This document shows positions 22,689 through 34,446 of a stretch of 64,000 bases of DNA, piece after piece. Numbering within the stretch: position 1 is the stretch's first letter; the number at the start of each line of letters is the position of its first letter. The position numbers were made by a program, and so were the translations under genes. Below the pieces are notes generated by a model that ran no database searches, was not told where the DNA came from, and saw nothing but the letters and a program-made list of their open reading frames with translations. This DNA is from Polychytrium aggregatum (taxonomy: Eukaryota > Chytridiomycota > Chytridiomycetes > Polychytriales). The stretch covers positions 62,001 to 126,000 of the forward strand of contig NW_026516275.1 of assembly GCF_025602895.1 (NCBI RefSeq), written 5' to 3'.

Positions 22689-23176
22689 TCGATCTCCTCC
22701 CTTTTCATGCCGCCCTTTGGCCCGCATTTCTATCCTGCCCATCTCTTTCGTCCAACGAACCACCGCCCGTCGCGGGTGGGTGCTCAAGTCTGCATTTCCA
22801 ACAACCCCATCCTAGCCGCTCGCCACGCCCATCCACCGCCGCATTTCGCACACACTCCTGAATCTAATCTGTCTTCAGTAGAGAAAATGGCGCCTCGCTC
22901 ACTCCCCCCATTCGCTTTCCTTTGCTCTTCTTCGAAACCCTGACTATTGACCTCCATATCTCGACAAGCCGTTTAGGCTGAAAACACATAGAAGGCTGGT
23001 TCTTTCTACCATGATGTTCTTCTCGCGACCAATTGGTTCCAGAATACAATCGATTGCTTTGATACATCCAAATCGCTCTTTTATTTCCGTTGCTGCGTCG
23101 GCTGTGCTTCGTGATATGCGGCTCGGGTCATCCGTGGATCCCGCCAATCTGCTGCAGCAATGCAAGTCCGTGCTGA
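22689..23176. other. Convergent intergenic region
   Basis: 488 bp between the 3' ends of the cerato-platanin (+) and CWF19L1-like (-) genes. No gene seen. Confidence 0.6.
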
Positions 23177-26100
23177 TCACGCAAAGAGCTTCTTGACGTC
23201 TTTGGCCAGCACGGTCTCGTCATCCTTGGGCAGGATGCAGGCTTTCCAGTCGGCATGGTCCGGTCTGCCTATCAGGTTGGCCAGGACGGCGCTGAGACAC
23301 ACCAGAACACGGTTAGTATCGATGCCAGCTCCATCCATCTCGTCGAGCTCTGGCTGCCACAACGCCGAGGCCGGCCTTTCGCAATATCACAACGGTCACT
23401 GCATCGCACTGGGGCCTCACCGTGGGAAGATCAGACTGAGGGCTCGTCGGGCCCGGCGCCCCTCGTCGATGGCCTTGCGATACTCCTGGAGCCGCTCGGC
23501 CGTTGGAGCGATGATGATATGCTTCGTGTCGCCACTGGTGTCTCGGAACTCGACGTGGCAATAGGGGGACTGTGGATCGACGGGATACGCTCGGGTGTCG
23601 TGCGCAATGTTGGTGACGGTCAGGTCGTATCCGTCCCCCTCGGCCGTCTGTGAAAATGCCTGCTCAAGAGAGCCCAAGAGAGCCTTGGGGATGGGCACCA
23701 ACTGCGTTGCCAACAGACATACGGGAGAGAGCGGACTCGATATCAGCAACCGTCGAACTGGAGGCAATAAGCAGCTCCATCTTCTCCAAAGTGCATTCGT
23801 CCGTCATCCAAACCATGCAGTATCCCTCCGCTGGTACCAAGGAGCTCCATCGGCGTTCCTTTCCTTCGCCCCCGAGTCGCTTACCTGTAGATGCATGTGC
23901 TGAAATCCCGAGTAGTACCCGCCAAACATCTCAAACGCGACCAGAACCTCGTCCCGCTCCTCCACTGCCTTTGCAAACTTGAGCTTGATCGCATCCATTT
24001 CATCGAGGATTCTCTGCCCAGCCTCGGCCGTGATGGTGCCGGCGCCTTCAACCGGGTTCTCACGAGCAAGCTCGGGGTCTTCGAGCAGTCGGATGTTGGG
24101 ATAGTGTGCGATGGGGACGATCAACAGGTGCCCTCCCCATGGTGACAGCCCGCCTTTGGCCAGAGTGACGTAGACTTCGTCGCCGATGGACACAATCAGA
24201 TGCTTCTCAAGTTTGGTATTCGACAGACAGAACCAACACTCGTGCGCTGTGTGCAAACGGATCCCACAGATGGCCATTAGTTGCTGTGTTTCCAAGGCAA
24301 CATCGGTGAGCAGTCCGACTACTCCCATCACACCAGCCCCGCCCGCTGCCACGAGACATCTTTCTGCAAGGCCCCTACGTCGCTGCTCGAGATACGCCTT
24401 CTTCTCGGTTGTTTCGTTGGCCTTGGGGCAGTTGCGGATCAAATGTCCCGGCACGTTGCAGATCTTGCACAAGTAGCCCTCCGGCACGGCTGTGTTGCCT
24501 CCCGGGGCCGATTTCTGTGGGCAGTTTCGGATCCAGTGGCCCTTTTGGCTGCAGATGTTGCAGGTGTATGTGTCAGGCGGCCCCCCTGCACCAGTTCCTC
24601 CAGCCTCGCTGTTTGCTGCCTGGCGAGCGAGGACTTCGGGGCAGTTTTGGATCCAGTGGCCCTTTTGGTTGCAAGCATTGCATGTGTATGTATCGGGAGG
24701 AGGAGGGCGAGCGGCGTTGTTGCTGCCTCGGTTCGGACACTCCTTCACAAAGTGACCGGGGATGTTGCAGATCTTGCAGACATAGCCATCTGGCGGCCCA
24801 TCTGAAGAACAGATGACGTCCCCCCCCCGTGTTCCCAGGATCGAAAGGCAACAACAGTGAGGAAGAGGCGGGTGGATACGGACAAGAGGTCCCACAAACG
24901 AGTCGATGAACCCGATGAGCTGCGCTTTGATGGCCTGCCGTGCGGCAACTCAAGCGATCGAGTGCACCGTACCTGGTCTCTGTCGCTTGCCTGTGTTCCA
25001 GAAAAAGCCCATATCCTCCTCGACTTCGGGGCCACGCTTGTTGGAGTTTGCAGAAAACAGCGAGGTCCTCATAAACGGCGAGTCTGTCACCCGACAGGCA
25101 GGCAAGACACTGAGCTGCTCCTCGGTCATAGCCGACATGGGCGTCACGTTGCATGCATAGAACCACTGCCGTTGGTTGCGAGGCCGGGGATACAGCATTA
25201 GTCGTGCTCATGTTGGCCAAAGCGGAGCCCAAACGGCACCAGGCACTATGGGCCCATGCATCCCATCCAGCAACTTACCCGCGCCGCCTTGGAGCCAAAG
25301 GGACCCAGGCCGATGAAGCGGGTGACATGGGTCGCTCCGTTGGTGTTGTAGTAAGGCTCGCGCTCAAAGAAGACTTCGGGCGAGGCCGAGATGATGTATC
25401 GCGGCTGGATCGCCGCCACAGCCGAAGCCAGATCCCGAGAGCCCTGGCTGCCGAGTTGACCTTCGATGCCGGCCTTGGCTGCGAGCTCGGACTGGTTCTG
25501 GATGCCAAACGGATACTCGAACGACAGCAGAATGTCGATGCCCTTGGGACCCTTGCCCGCAAGCTGCTCGCATTGCCGCGGGAGATTGCGGAGCTGGGCA
25601 GCATCCCGAGCGTCTCCTCCGACGTATGCGATGCGGATGCCCTGGGTGGTCGTGTAAACGCCGGTCGGGCCTGCCAGAGGGTGATCACCGATAATGATAA
25701 ATACCGGGCCGGGACCTTGCTGCTCAGCGAAGAAACGAACGGCGATCGTGCCCCCCCCCTTCCCCTGCGCTGTGATTATGCAACAGGCGCCAGATCAAGC
25801 GCCAGCCCGTCCAACAGCGATCAAGGGCTACATCCACAGCCTCGATGGACGGGCTCCTTACCGAGGAAAAACAGGTTCTCAGCAAGATCGCCGCCAGAGC
25901 GCTCCATGGCAGCCTTGGCCTTCTCGGGAATCTTGCTGCTGCCGGACAGAACATAGGTAGAAGTTGGGACTGGCGGCGAGAGAAATTGCCGGGAGTTAGA
26001 TGGCGATTCCACATCGATGGTAAATCGCAGATGCCAGGGCATGTTCGGATGCCACGATCTTGGCTCTTGGCTCTTGGCTCTTGGCTCTTGGCGCTCGCCC

Positions 26101-26588
26101 CCCCAAAGGGCGATCCTTGGCTGGCTCCGGAACTGTGACCCATACCTTTGAGATCTCCATCGAGCAGGCTCTGCAGCTGGTTACTTGACACCGATCCCTC
26201 TTCATCATCGGTTGGCGCAAAGAACTCGCCAACACAGAAGATCAGATCGAAGGGCCCGTTCTTGGCATGGATGGAGCTGATCTTGGAAGCAAAGGTCTTG
26301 TACTGTCCACGGACGGGACCCACGGCGAGGCTGTTGGCCGGCAGTTGGGGCAGTAAGCACACAGACAAACAACCAGGCAGCCAAGTCGATAGAATGTGCA
26401 TGGAGACTGGTGATCTTGGTTCTTGAGTCTGCGTTGCATGCCAGATCCCGGCGCGACATGCAAAACGGATCTCAGCGAGGGACGAGATTCCAGGTGGACA
26501 TCTCCATCGATATAAGCCGTCGCAGGGCAACGGTCTGTATATCGGTATGCCTGCACCAGCAGACAACGTACATTTTCACTGTCGTCAT
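23177..26588 (-). CDS. CWF19L1/Drn1-like protein with four CCHC zinc knuckles
   Basis: Nine exons join in phase (26588-26572, 26330-26146, 25969-25862, 25715-25279, 25165-24973, 24801-24379, 24246-23885, 23701-23421, 23291-23177), giving 706 residues. The N-terminal part is the metallophosphoesterase-like domain (KILAVGPVRGQYKTF, FDLIFCVGEFF, TYVLSGSSKIP, TRFIGLGPFG). Four zinc knuckles follow (CKICNIPGHFVKECP and three similar). The CwfJ domains come last (HECWFCLSNTKLEKHLIV, AKGGLSPWGGHLLIVPIAHY, HMHLQ, DWKACI). The family assists turnover of intron lariats with the debranching enzyme Dbr1 and binds spliceosomes. The first coding exon is only 17 nt. The knuckles suggest extra RNA binding. 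Confidence 0.93.
26058..26091. repeat. TCTTGGC heptamer array in an intron
   Basis: About five copies lie in the second intron of the CWF19L1-like gene. Confidence 0.9.
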
Positions 26589-27063
26589 CTTGTTGTATTC
26601 GCGGCCGGCGATGACTCTCCCGAACGGTGCTCCTGTTGCGGGTTGCGAGGAAGGGACAGGCTCAAGGCGAAGCTCGATGCACACACGCCGATCTTTTGCT
26701 GATGCCGTGGGCTGAGGTGCTCCCGGTCTGCTGTAGTGCCGCTGTGGTGCCGCTGCGGTGCTTGCGAAGACCGTTGGTTTGGTCGCCGCCAAGATGATCG
26801 GCAAGAGCGTCCCTGGCCTCAGCACCGGTTTTGGTGGCCAGCCGTGCGCAGCAGTGACGCCTGAGTGAGTCGGTCTTGCACCAGCGACGGCTGTCGATCG
26901 GTCGGCCTGTCCTTGGACCTGCATCGCCAACCTGCTGCGTCCATCAGCAATCCCAAGCACCACCTCGATCTGTCTTCCTGCCATCCGTATCTTGCGGCTG
27001 GCTACATTTACATCTGTTGATCTATCTTGTTTGATCTTGGACTTTCCGTCTTCCCCTCCCCAC
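26589..27063. other. Divergent intergenic region, CWF19L1 / carrier
   Basis: 475 bp of shared 5' flank without a recognisable gene or tandem array. Confidence 0.6.
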
Positions 27064-29071
27064 ATGCCCGAGAAAAAAGCCGTCGCGCCTCAATGGTGGT
27101 TTGGTAGGCTCTGTGTTTCCCAGCCCTTCCGCTCGGGAGCGGTCGACAGCCGCACATCCCGCACGAGGGGCGTGGAACTGGGCTCGTCAATGCAGGCTCA
27201 GCAGATGTGTTCTCGAGGTCCACGGCATCGTTAACTCTGGCATGTGCGCCTGTGTGCTCGCCCTCTCTCCGGACCAGGTGGCGCCGCTGCCGCAATTGCC
27301 GCTTGCTTTACTCAGTAAGTATCGGAGGCTCCACGGAGGCCAGGGGAGAACGACGACTGGCACTCGGGGTCGATGCATCTGCCAATAGAGCTCTCGGGAG
27401 ATGAGCGCTTTGTCCGCGATGCATGCACATTCGCGCTGCAGACACAGCCATGGGGCCTCATTTGCTCCTGATCCTGGAGGAACCGCCTCCATTCCATTCC
27501 ATCTCATCTCATCCATCCCATTCCATCCATCCCATCCCATTCCGCCCGTTTGGCGCTGCCCAGTCCCCTGGACACGATCAAGGTCCGTCTCCAGACCGTC
27601 ACCGGCAACGGCAGCATTGCCACGGTGATTGTGGACTCGTTCAAGAAAGAAGGCCCGTTTGGGCTCTATGGAGGTCTCTCGGCCTCGCTCCTGCGACAGG
27701 GCACCTACTCGACGGCCCGGTTTGCCGTCTATGACGGCATCAAGCTGAAGCTCCAGCCAGATCCCAAGGGTATGGGCGTCGCGCCGGATGCTGGCTTATC
27801 GCCGCGGCTGGGTTCAAAGGATTGCTCCAGAGCAGCGGTGCTGGAGCGGGGTGGGGCCGAGCACGGCGATCGGCAATACGGCGGCTGTTGCATCGGCAAT
27901 GGCAGCGTTGTCGATACGAATGTGGACGGCCTCGGGGCTGGCTTTGGATAACCGTCTTTGCTCGCACACTTGGGCCTCAGTCCCTCTGACCTACAGCGAA
28001 AACATCCTTGCCGGCATTGTCGGTGGTCTCATTGGAGGCCTCTGCGGCACTCCGGCCGACTTGGTCAATGTGCGTATGCAAAATGACGGCAAGCTCCCCG
28101 TCGAGAAGCGCCGTGGCTACAAGAATGCCTTCCACGGCTTGTACCGAATCGCCAAGGAGGAGGGCCCGGTAGCGCTCTTCCGTGGCATGGGGCCGAATCT
28201 GTACCGATCCATGGCCATGACGGCGAGTCAGGTCGGAAGTAAGTCCTTGTCGCTCTGGCGAGATATCTGGCCACTGCTTGATACTGTGGCGGTCAGAGGA
28301 CAGCTTGGAGACTTTGGCTGTGCTGTGCTCTCCCAGACCGCAAGAGTGCGAGAGGCTCTAACCAGCCCACCCTCGTTCCAGGCTACGACATCTTCAAGAA
28401 CGAGCTCCTGTCCACCGGCTATTTTGTCGACAACATATACACGCACTTCACGGCCAGTCTCTTGGCTGGCTTGGTGGCCACGACGGTCTGCTCGCCGTTT
28501 GATGTCGTCAAGACTCGGATGATGGCCTCGTCCACTGGAGCGAACAAGGTGAGGGAGGGAGGGGGATTCGGACGGTGCCTGTTGTGGTCTCTCTTCTTCA
28601 TGTTGGCTCCGAAATGTGTGCGCAGAGCCCCCCGACTAATATTCGCGCACCACCATCTCGATGCTGTTCCTGCTCCCGGGGCCATCTACTCGCGACTGGC
28701 TGACCTGTCAAAGGGAATGATGGGCGTCACCATGCACATTTTTAGAACGGAGGGCCCGCTGGCCTTCCTCAAGGGCTGGATTCCATCGGTGAGTCCCGCA
28801 TGCTCAAGACAGCAGCTCGCTTGGGCACAGTCCAGGACGGTGCTCATGCACAGTCTCGCCGTGTGCCTCCAGAGTCTGGGTGAGAAACAACGGCGATTGC
28901 CAAGGTTGATCGCTTAGCACATCACTCACTTTGACCCGCTCGGTCCTTCGCTCTCTTGCCGAATACTCCCTCCCTCCCGGGCCGCAGTATACCCGACTCG
29001 GTCCCCACACCATCCTTACGTTCCTGGCGTATGAGAAAATCAAGGAGGTTTACTCGCACCTCGCTGCCTAA
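27064..29071 (+). CDS. DIC1: Mitochondrial dicarboxylate carrier (SLC25A10/Dic1 type)
   Basis: Seven exons (27064-27103, 27278-27314, 27564-27769, 27981-28238, 28382-28548, 28714-28788, 28988-29071) join in phase to give 288 residues, the normal length. Three carrier signatures appear: THPLDTIKVRLQ, GTPADLVNVRMQND and CSPFDVVKTRMM. The second signature and the following KLP...RRGYKNAFHGLYRIA match dicarboxylate carriers closely. The protein would exchange malate or succinate for phosphate across the inner mitochondrial membrane. The end is PHTILTFLAYEKIKEVY. Intron 2 has a pyrimidine-rich CCATT/CATCC repeat before exon 3. Confidence 0.94.
27484..27546. repeat. Degenerate CCATT/CATCC array near an intron acceptor
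   Basis: Short pyrimidine-rich repeats form an unusually long tract just before exon 3 of the carrier gene. Confidence 0.8.
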
Positions 29072-29729
29072 TTGCCGCCAGAGCCCGCCCAGTCCACGTA
29101 TACTCTGGGCCGACTGGAGATGACTCTTGCCCACGATTTCGCATGGACCCTCACCCCCCCCCGCTCTGTTCTCTTGCGGTTGCATTGCACCGACTCACTC
29201 AACATGCAAGATAGATATCTCTGCACCTCGTTCTTCGCGCCAAAAGCCCCACCACCCCTCGCCCCGCTTTGCGAGAGACGGTGCGAGGGACGTGGGCCAA
29301 AACCGTCGCTCGTCTCTGTGGGCCACACTCTGAGACAAGCAGACTCGAAGCTATTGGGCCAGCGGTTTATTACAAGCACGGAGGAAGTTGGGTGGATGGG
29401 TGGTTATGAATATTTTCGAGTGGGAAGCAACGGCTTGGAGGAGAACAGGCCCGGAGAAAAGGATCAAAGATAGGGAGAAGCCAGAGAGAACAGCCAACGA
29501 CCGCACACGAGGCAAACTGCCACAGCATGCAGCCGGCGCGCGGACGAAGGAGTCTCGGGTGCAAAGGGTTTCAGAGGAAAACATGGAACACATACACATC
29601 ACAAAAAACTGCAACACACACAGCCGAGATCGGCAAGTATCGACATGAGGAGGAGTTGACCTCAGAAGCAGCCGCCAACCAGCCAGCGAGGATAGCCCGA
29701 TTCACGCGGCCCAGAGAGGACGAACGCAG
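29072..29729. other. Convergent intergenic region
   Basis: 658 bp between the carrier (+) and MLRQ-like (-) stop codons. I see no gene in it. Confidence 0.6.
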
Positions 29730-30485
29730 CTACTGCTGGGGCTTCTCGAACTTTTGGTTGACGGCGTAGAGCTTGATGTTCCGGTCCTGGGTAACGGCGA
29801 GGAAGGGGAAGCTGCGGGACAGCAACGGCAACGAGAGACATGCAAGTCAGTCAGCCCTCGTCGGAGAATGAAGTGCGGAGAGAAAGGTCCGAAGGTCTGA
29901 CACGCGACATGGAAGGCAAGGCCCACAACTTCATGATGGCGACAGCCCTCTGCGAGCAGGCAAGGCAGCTCAGGACACTTACGGGTTCTCGCGCTTGTTG
30001 GTGATGACCAGGGTGGGGTCGTTTCGGAGATTGCGAACGATCAGGACGACTCCGGCGGCGACACCGAGTCCGACCATGCCCAGCAGAGGATAGAGGAAGG
30101 GGCTTCCAGGGATCTGACGCACGAGGCTGGAGTGATGGCAAGGCGGTCCGTTAGAATATCCGTGGTGACGAGAGTACGACCGATGGCCGTCAAAGTGTAT
30201 TAGAATATTGGTCAGGCGGAGTGGACAATGGTGTGGGAGTTAGACGGCGGGGAAGGTCGGGCGTTATGGAGGCTCAAAACGAGTCCTCCGGGCCACAAAC
30301 CAGCCGCCACCCCCACAACGCAACCAAACCTCATCTGCAGCCACCGAGGTCAGATGCAGATGCAGAAGCAGATGCAGAAGCAGCGACAGAGGCCGGGGTA
30401 GTAGTAGCGGCAGTGGCAGATGGAAGCGCGGAAGGCGGTGCGGCCGTCGTGAACGGATGCGAAAGCACTAGACTTGCCTCTTCAT
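29730..30485 (-). CDS. MLRQ/NDUFA4-like mitochondrial inner-membrane subunit
   Basis: Three exons (30485-30478, 30126-29983, 29811-29730) give 77 residues. Exon 1 is 8 nt (ATG AAG AG) followed by GCAAGT, a strong GC-AG donor; the join at phase 2 reads MKSLVRQIPGSPFLYPL. One transmembrane helix follows (GMVGLGVAAGVVLIVRNL). Then come DPTLVITNKREN and RNIKLYAVNQKFEK, matching the MLRQ ending (YKFYSVN in animals). The animal protein was first placed in complex I and later in cytochrome c oxidase. No normal GT donor fits after this ATG. The first exon is inferred; exons 2 and 3 are firm. Confidence 0.82.
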
Positions 30486-32212
30486 TTTTGCAGATAGATG
30501 GATGGATGGGAACGATCGCAGGCGAGAGGATAAAAGCTCAACGACGGGACGAGGCCAGCGACGGCGGGCTGGCGACGACGGGCGACTTTTAAGCTCTGGG
30601 CGGAGAGGGAGTCGAGGGAGAGCGGGCTCTGGGCCAGCAAGGAGGGGGCGGAGGGAGACTCCAGCGACCCAACGGCAAAAACACCGCAGCGCCGTGACAA
30701 TATGCGACAACATCCGCGAACGACGGGTGTTGATGGGATTGGCAGCGTCGCCGACGTCGATGGTGTTGATAGGGCGACTGGGTCCCCAGCTGCCAACACC
30801 CGTCGCAGTCGGCCGGCGACGATCAACAGTCGGGCGTGCTCCAAGGGCCGGTGTTGATGGCAACAGGCCACGACATGCCAACGTCGACGAACGCTCACAA
30901 ACGTTGGCGAATGCAGACCAAAGCATACATGGACGAAGAACAGCCCAGATGCTCCCCCCGTGTCCTCGACACAGGCACGTCGCTGTGCGAAAGAGGACAG
31001 GCGCTCGTCAACTGACGGCTCGGGCTTGGCCAGATGACCAGCGCCAGTGCGATATCCGAGCCAGCGACGCAATGGATGCCAAGTCCAGTGCACCAATCGC
31101 CGGGCCGCGTCGTCGTCATGAGAACGGGACTGACCATGCCAGCCCATGCGTCCGGCCGCGGCCATGGCAAGCGGGCGTCCATTGTCTGCAGCGAGCTTGA
31201 CTGATGGCGACGAGGGCATCCCAAGAAAGCCCGGATGCTTGGGGTCCTTGGTGCGGACTGCTGTGGTTGCTTGCAGCCGCTTGGTGTTGTCGACTCAACA
31301 GTCCAGCCTCGAGGCTGGACCGTCGGTGAACGAAATCGGCTTGGGTGCCTCGGACACCCACCCACGGAGCAGGACATCAAGGCAGCCTGAACCAGGTTGG
31401 ACTGGACAGGCGGAGATCGTCTGGGGCTGGCGACGAATGCCTCGGCTCCACCGCCGGCTTTCAGCGCATCTGCGGGTCGTTCAAGTTTGCTTTTTATTGC
31501 GATCGGACAACGAGGGCATGCGGCCATGCGGCCGAGATCGGGAAGCTGCCGCTCGGAGGAAACACAAGTTTGAAGGTATTTTGGGCAAAGACCGAGACAT
31601 TGGATGAATTACCGGCGATTCAGCCGTTGTGATTGCTGCGAGTTGCGGGTGCTTGACGAGAAAAGAACAATATACAGACTGCGACCAAGGCGGCAAGACC
31701 AGCGTCGACAAGAGAATGACAGGCAGGGTCGTTGCGCACGGCGAAAGGAAAGATTCAAGAGAGAGAGCCGAGAAAGCGGCGTGGTCCTCATGCCCCAAGA
31801 TCCACCAGTGGATCAACTTGAGGGCGAGAAGGAGACGTTGTTGTGAAAGACAGATTTCGGCCCGAATCAAAATGCAAGGTGTGCGGCTGTTGGATCAGCA
31901 GGCCGTCCAACTCGGTTGCGCCCATAGCCAGATGGGGGCGATCCGTCACGCCGCAAGGCACCATGATCCAACGGAGGCGGTCGCTGGGCAGCAAACATCG
32001 ATGCCGATGATCCTCCGTCCGATCCAAGATGGTATGCAACACGCAGAAGAGCAACGCCGCCTGAATGCAACTGCAGCGGCCAGCCGTCCCTCGCGATCAA
32101 GCGTCGCTCTATCAGAGACGGACAGACTCGCAGAGCAGTGTCCAAGCAGGACGACAGGCAAACGAGGGAATAGAAAGATTGGGAGCATTGAGAAGAAAGG
32201 CCGACGAGGGGC
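30486..32212. other. 1.7-kb stretch without a supported gene
   Basis: Long open frames occur on both strands but look like GC-driven chance: Arg/Ser/Pro-rich with no domain or splice-consistent extension. It lies upstream of the MLRQ-like gene and downstream of the cyclin gene. I see no tRNA or repeat array. It is the longest gene-free stretch in the window. Confidence 0.55.
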
Positions 32213-33169
32213 TCAAAGCGTGAGACCAACGGGAATGGGGATGCCGGCGTGGGGTTCTCGGCATCGCACCCCGCACGGCACGGAGGGCCTGCCGTCGTGC
32301 CAGGGGTTCGAGGAGCTGCGATGGGGCGGGGTCTTTGGCGATGCCCTTGGAGATGGGTATGGGTACGAGAACGAGGATGGGCGGCCATGGACCGGAGGCG
32401 AGCGCATGCGGAGACCCAGCGACGACGAGCGATGCGACGGGATCGGTAGTGCCGTTGGACGGGGCTGGTCCCGCGAGGTCCTGAAGTAGAACTCGGCCTC
32501 GAGGATGCCGATCCTTGTCGCAAAGGCTTGCCAGTGGTCGTCGGGGATGAAGAGCTCGTAGCCGATGACCTCGAGGAACTCCCACTCGAGCTGGTTCAGC
32601 GACTGCATCGAGATGCCAAAGATGGTCGCCCAGGAGGAGTTGGAGTAGCGTTGGTCGTGGTGGAACTTTTGCGCCAGCACCAGGGCCACGCGGAAGATCG
32701 AGAACATCTGGCTGATACTGATCGGCGGCTCTGAGGCTGGCTCGGCCGACGCCATGGGAGCTTGCTGGCGCTTCTGCCGGAAGGAACCGACCATGGCGCA
32801 GAACTTGTCGACGTAGTAGAACGCGGGCTTGAGGAGCGGCTGTATCTTGTGGTATCGGGACAGCAGACGGGCAATATTGCTCGAAACCCGTCGGAAGTTG
32901 CCGGTGTGGGCCACCCAGGTCTCTGCGGGACCATAGACGAGGCGATGGAGGACATAGGCCGCCTGGTCCGAGCGGCTTTGCCAGTCAACCACAGGGCCAG
33001 GGACATGCATCGCCGGCAGGGATGCTTGAGCAGCCTCGCTTTCGGAGCCGGGGTTCAGGCCGCATCCCTGCGAGGATCTATACAGGAAGCGCTGGCGGCT
33101 GTAGCCAAGGGGCTCGACAGCATCCTGGGGTCGCTGGTGAGGCCGGTGTCCAGAGCTGACATAGACCAT
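32213..33169 (-). CDS. PHO80-type cyclin
   Basis: One exon of 318 residues from the first ATG (MVYVSSGH); the frame stays open upstream only to a GTG. The cyclin box lies about residues 80-230: LLSRYHKIQPLLKPAFYYVD, then ISISQMFSIFRVALVLAQKF, YSNSSWATIFGISMQSLNQL and EWEFLEVIGYELFI. This is the PHO80/Pcl-type pattern seen in yeast Pcl cyclins and animal CNPPD1. Such cyclins partner Pho85/CDK5-like kinases in nutrient and cell-cycle control. The C-terminal 90 residues are Ser/Pro/Arg-rich (SFSYPYPSPRASPKTPPHRS), possible phosphorylation sites. The gene is divergent from IFT57. Confidence 0.88.
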   Translation of the reverse strand: MVYVSSGHRPHQRPQDAVEPLGYSRQRFLYRSSQGCGLNPGSESEAAQASLPAMHVPGPVVDWQSRSDQAAYVLHRLVYGPAETWVAHTGNFRRVSSNIARLLSRYHKIQPLLKPAFYYVDKFCAMVGSFRQKRQQAPMASAEPASEPPISISQMFSIFRVALVLAQKFHHDQRYSNSSWATIFGISMQSLNQLEWEFLEVIGYELFIPDDHWQAFATRIGILEAEFYFRTSRDQPRPTALPIPSHRSSSLGLRMRSPPVHGRPSSFSYPYPSPRASPKTPPHRSSSNPWHDGRPSVPCGVRCREPHAGIPIPVGLTL

Positions 33170-34446
33170 GGCCGGAATAACTTGGTGGTGACGGCGACAA
33201 GAGGTATACAACGAGGGGATGTGGGTATGCACTGGGGTTCATGCGCCAAGCACAAGAACTCGCAGACGGAGATTGTCAGTTGTTGACCACCAGCCGCCGC
33301 GAGCCCGAGGGGGCATTGGCGGCTTAAATGCCCAGACGAGGGACAGGAGGAGGGGGGGGGCGAAGAGGCGAGGATGTCCAGAGCAACCGGAGTGTCTCAC
33401 AGGCTCAGCGGGAGCCCGAATGGAGGGAACCAGACCGCCAGCACGACAAGCGGCTGCCAAAGAAAAAATTTGACGGACACGGCGCTGGTCGCCGGTGCTC
33501 GCTGGCGGCGGCGCTTGGCGATCGGGCGATAATGCAGGCAAAGTAAGAGAGGGGGGGGGCAAATGGGCTTGGTCGGCAACAAGCCTGGACGCTGGGGCAG
33601 CATAGCAGTCCATGCCGCCCGACACAGCCGACGCAGCGGCGGTCACATCGATGAGGGTCACATCGACAAGGGTCATACCGCCGATGAGACCGTCGCCGAT
33701 CCGAGCCACGATGGGCAAGCACGATGATCCGAGCCCGGCCCGCAGGTGGATCCTGTGTGCATGTGGGTGGGTTTTGGGGAGAGCGATTGGTGTCCGATGC
33801 AATTCGCCCCACCAAATGTAGTTGCCGAGCGCAAATTGCATATCCAAATGTGCTTGTCGATTCCGTTCCGCCTCTCCATTGCGCTGGATTGCATTGTATT
33901 GCGCTGAATTGCATTGCATTGCATTGCATTGCATTGCATTGCATTGCATTCGCCCACTCCCGCCGGTGGATCAAGAATCAGGTCGCCTCCACCACAGCGA
34001 CACTCGGCCGTTCGGTTCGTCGGGCTTGTCTGCTTGCTCGTCTTTCCATCAGCCCGCCTCATTGGCTCCAACCTGCTCCCCCCCCTCGTCGTCGTTTGTC
34101 CAGCCGGCCGCTGCATCGCTCTCTCTTGGACCCGCCACCGACACCCATCGCCGCATCCGCATACTTTCTCACTGCAGACCAAGACCCAAGCGCCCGATTC
34201 TGCCCTGGTCCGCTATCGGCTGATCGCGCTGCTCGCCCATCCGCCAGATTTTGTTGCTCTCGTCTTTGCCCTCCCGGTCGGCCTTGAGATCGCCCATCTC
34301 GCTTCATTTGTCCCTCCTGTGCGGATCCTCTCTGCCCACGATATCCTTTTCTTTCTTTCTTGTCTTTCTTCCCGGCCTCTGCGGGTCTCTTGCTCTTATT
34401 TTCCGGGTTGTTCACAGGAAGCCACCCACCAAGCTCGCGCGAAACC
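33170..34446. other. Divergent intergenic region, cyclin / IFT57
   Basis: 1.28 kb with G runs at about 33352-33360 and 33551-33558, the ATTGC array at about 33909-33950 and CT-rich sequence towards IFT57. No gene was seen. Confidence 0.65.
33909..33950. repeat. Perfect ATTGC pentamer array
   Basis: About eight perfect head-to-tail ATTGC copies, preceded by degenerate copies from about 33878. The array lies midway between the cyclin and IFT57 start codons. Confidence 0.93.

Noticed and set aside
30482-31219. Minus-strand open frame of 245 codons upstream of the MLRQ-like gene
   Set aside because: It is Arg/Ser/Pro-rich with no domain, overlaps opposite frames of similar length and has no splice support.
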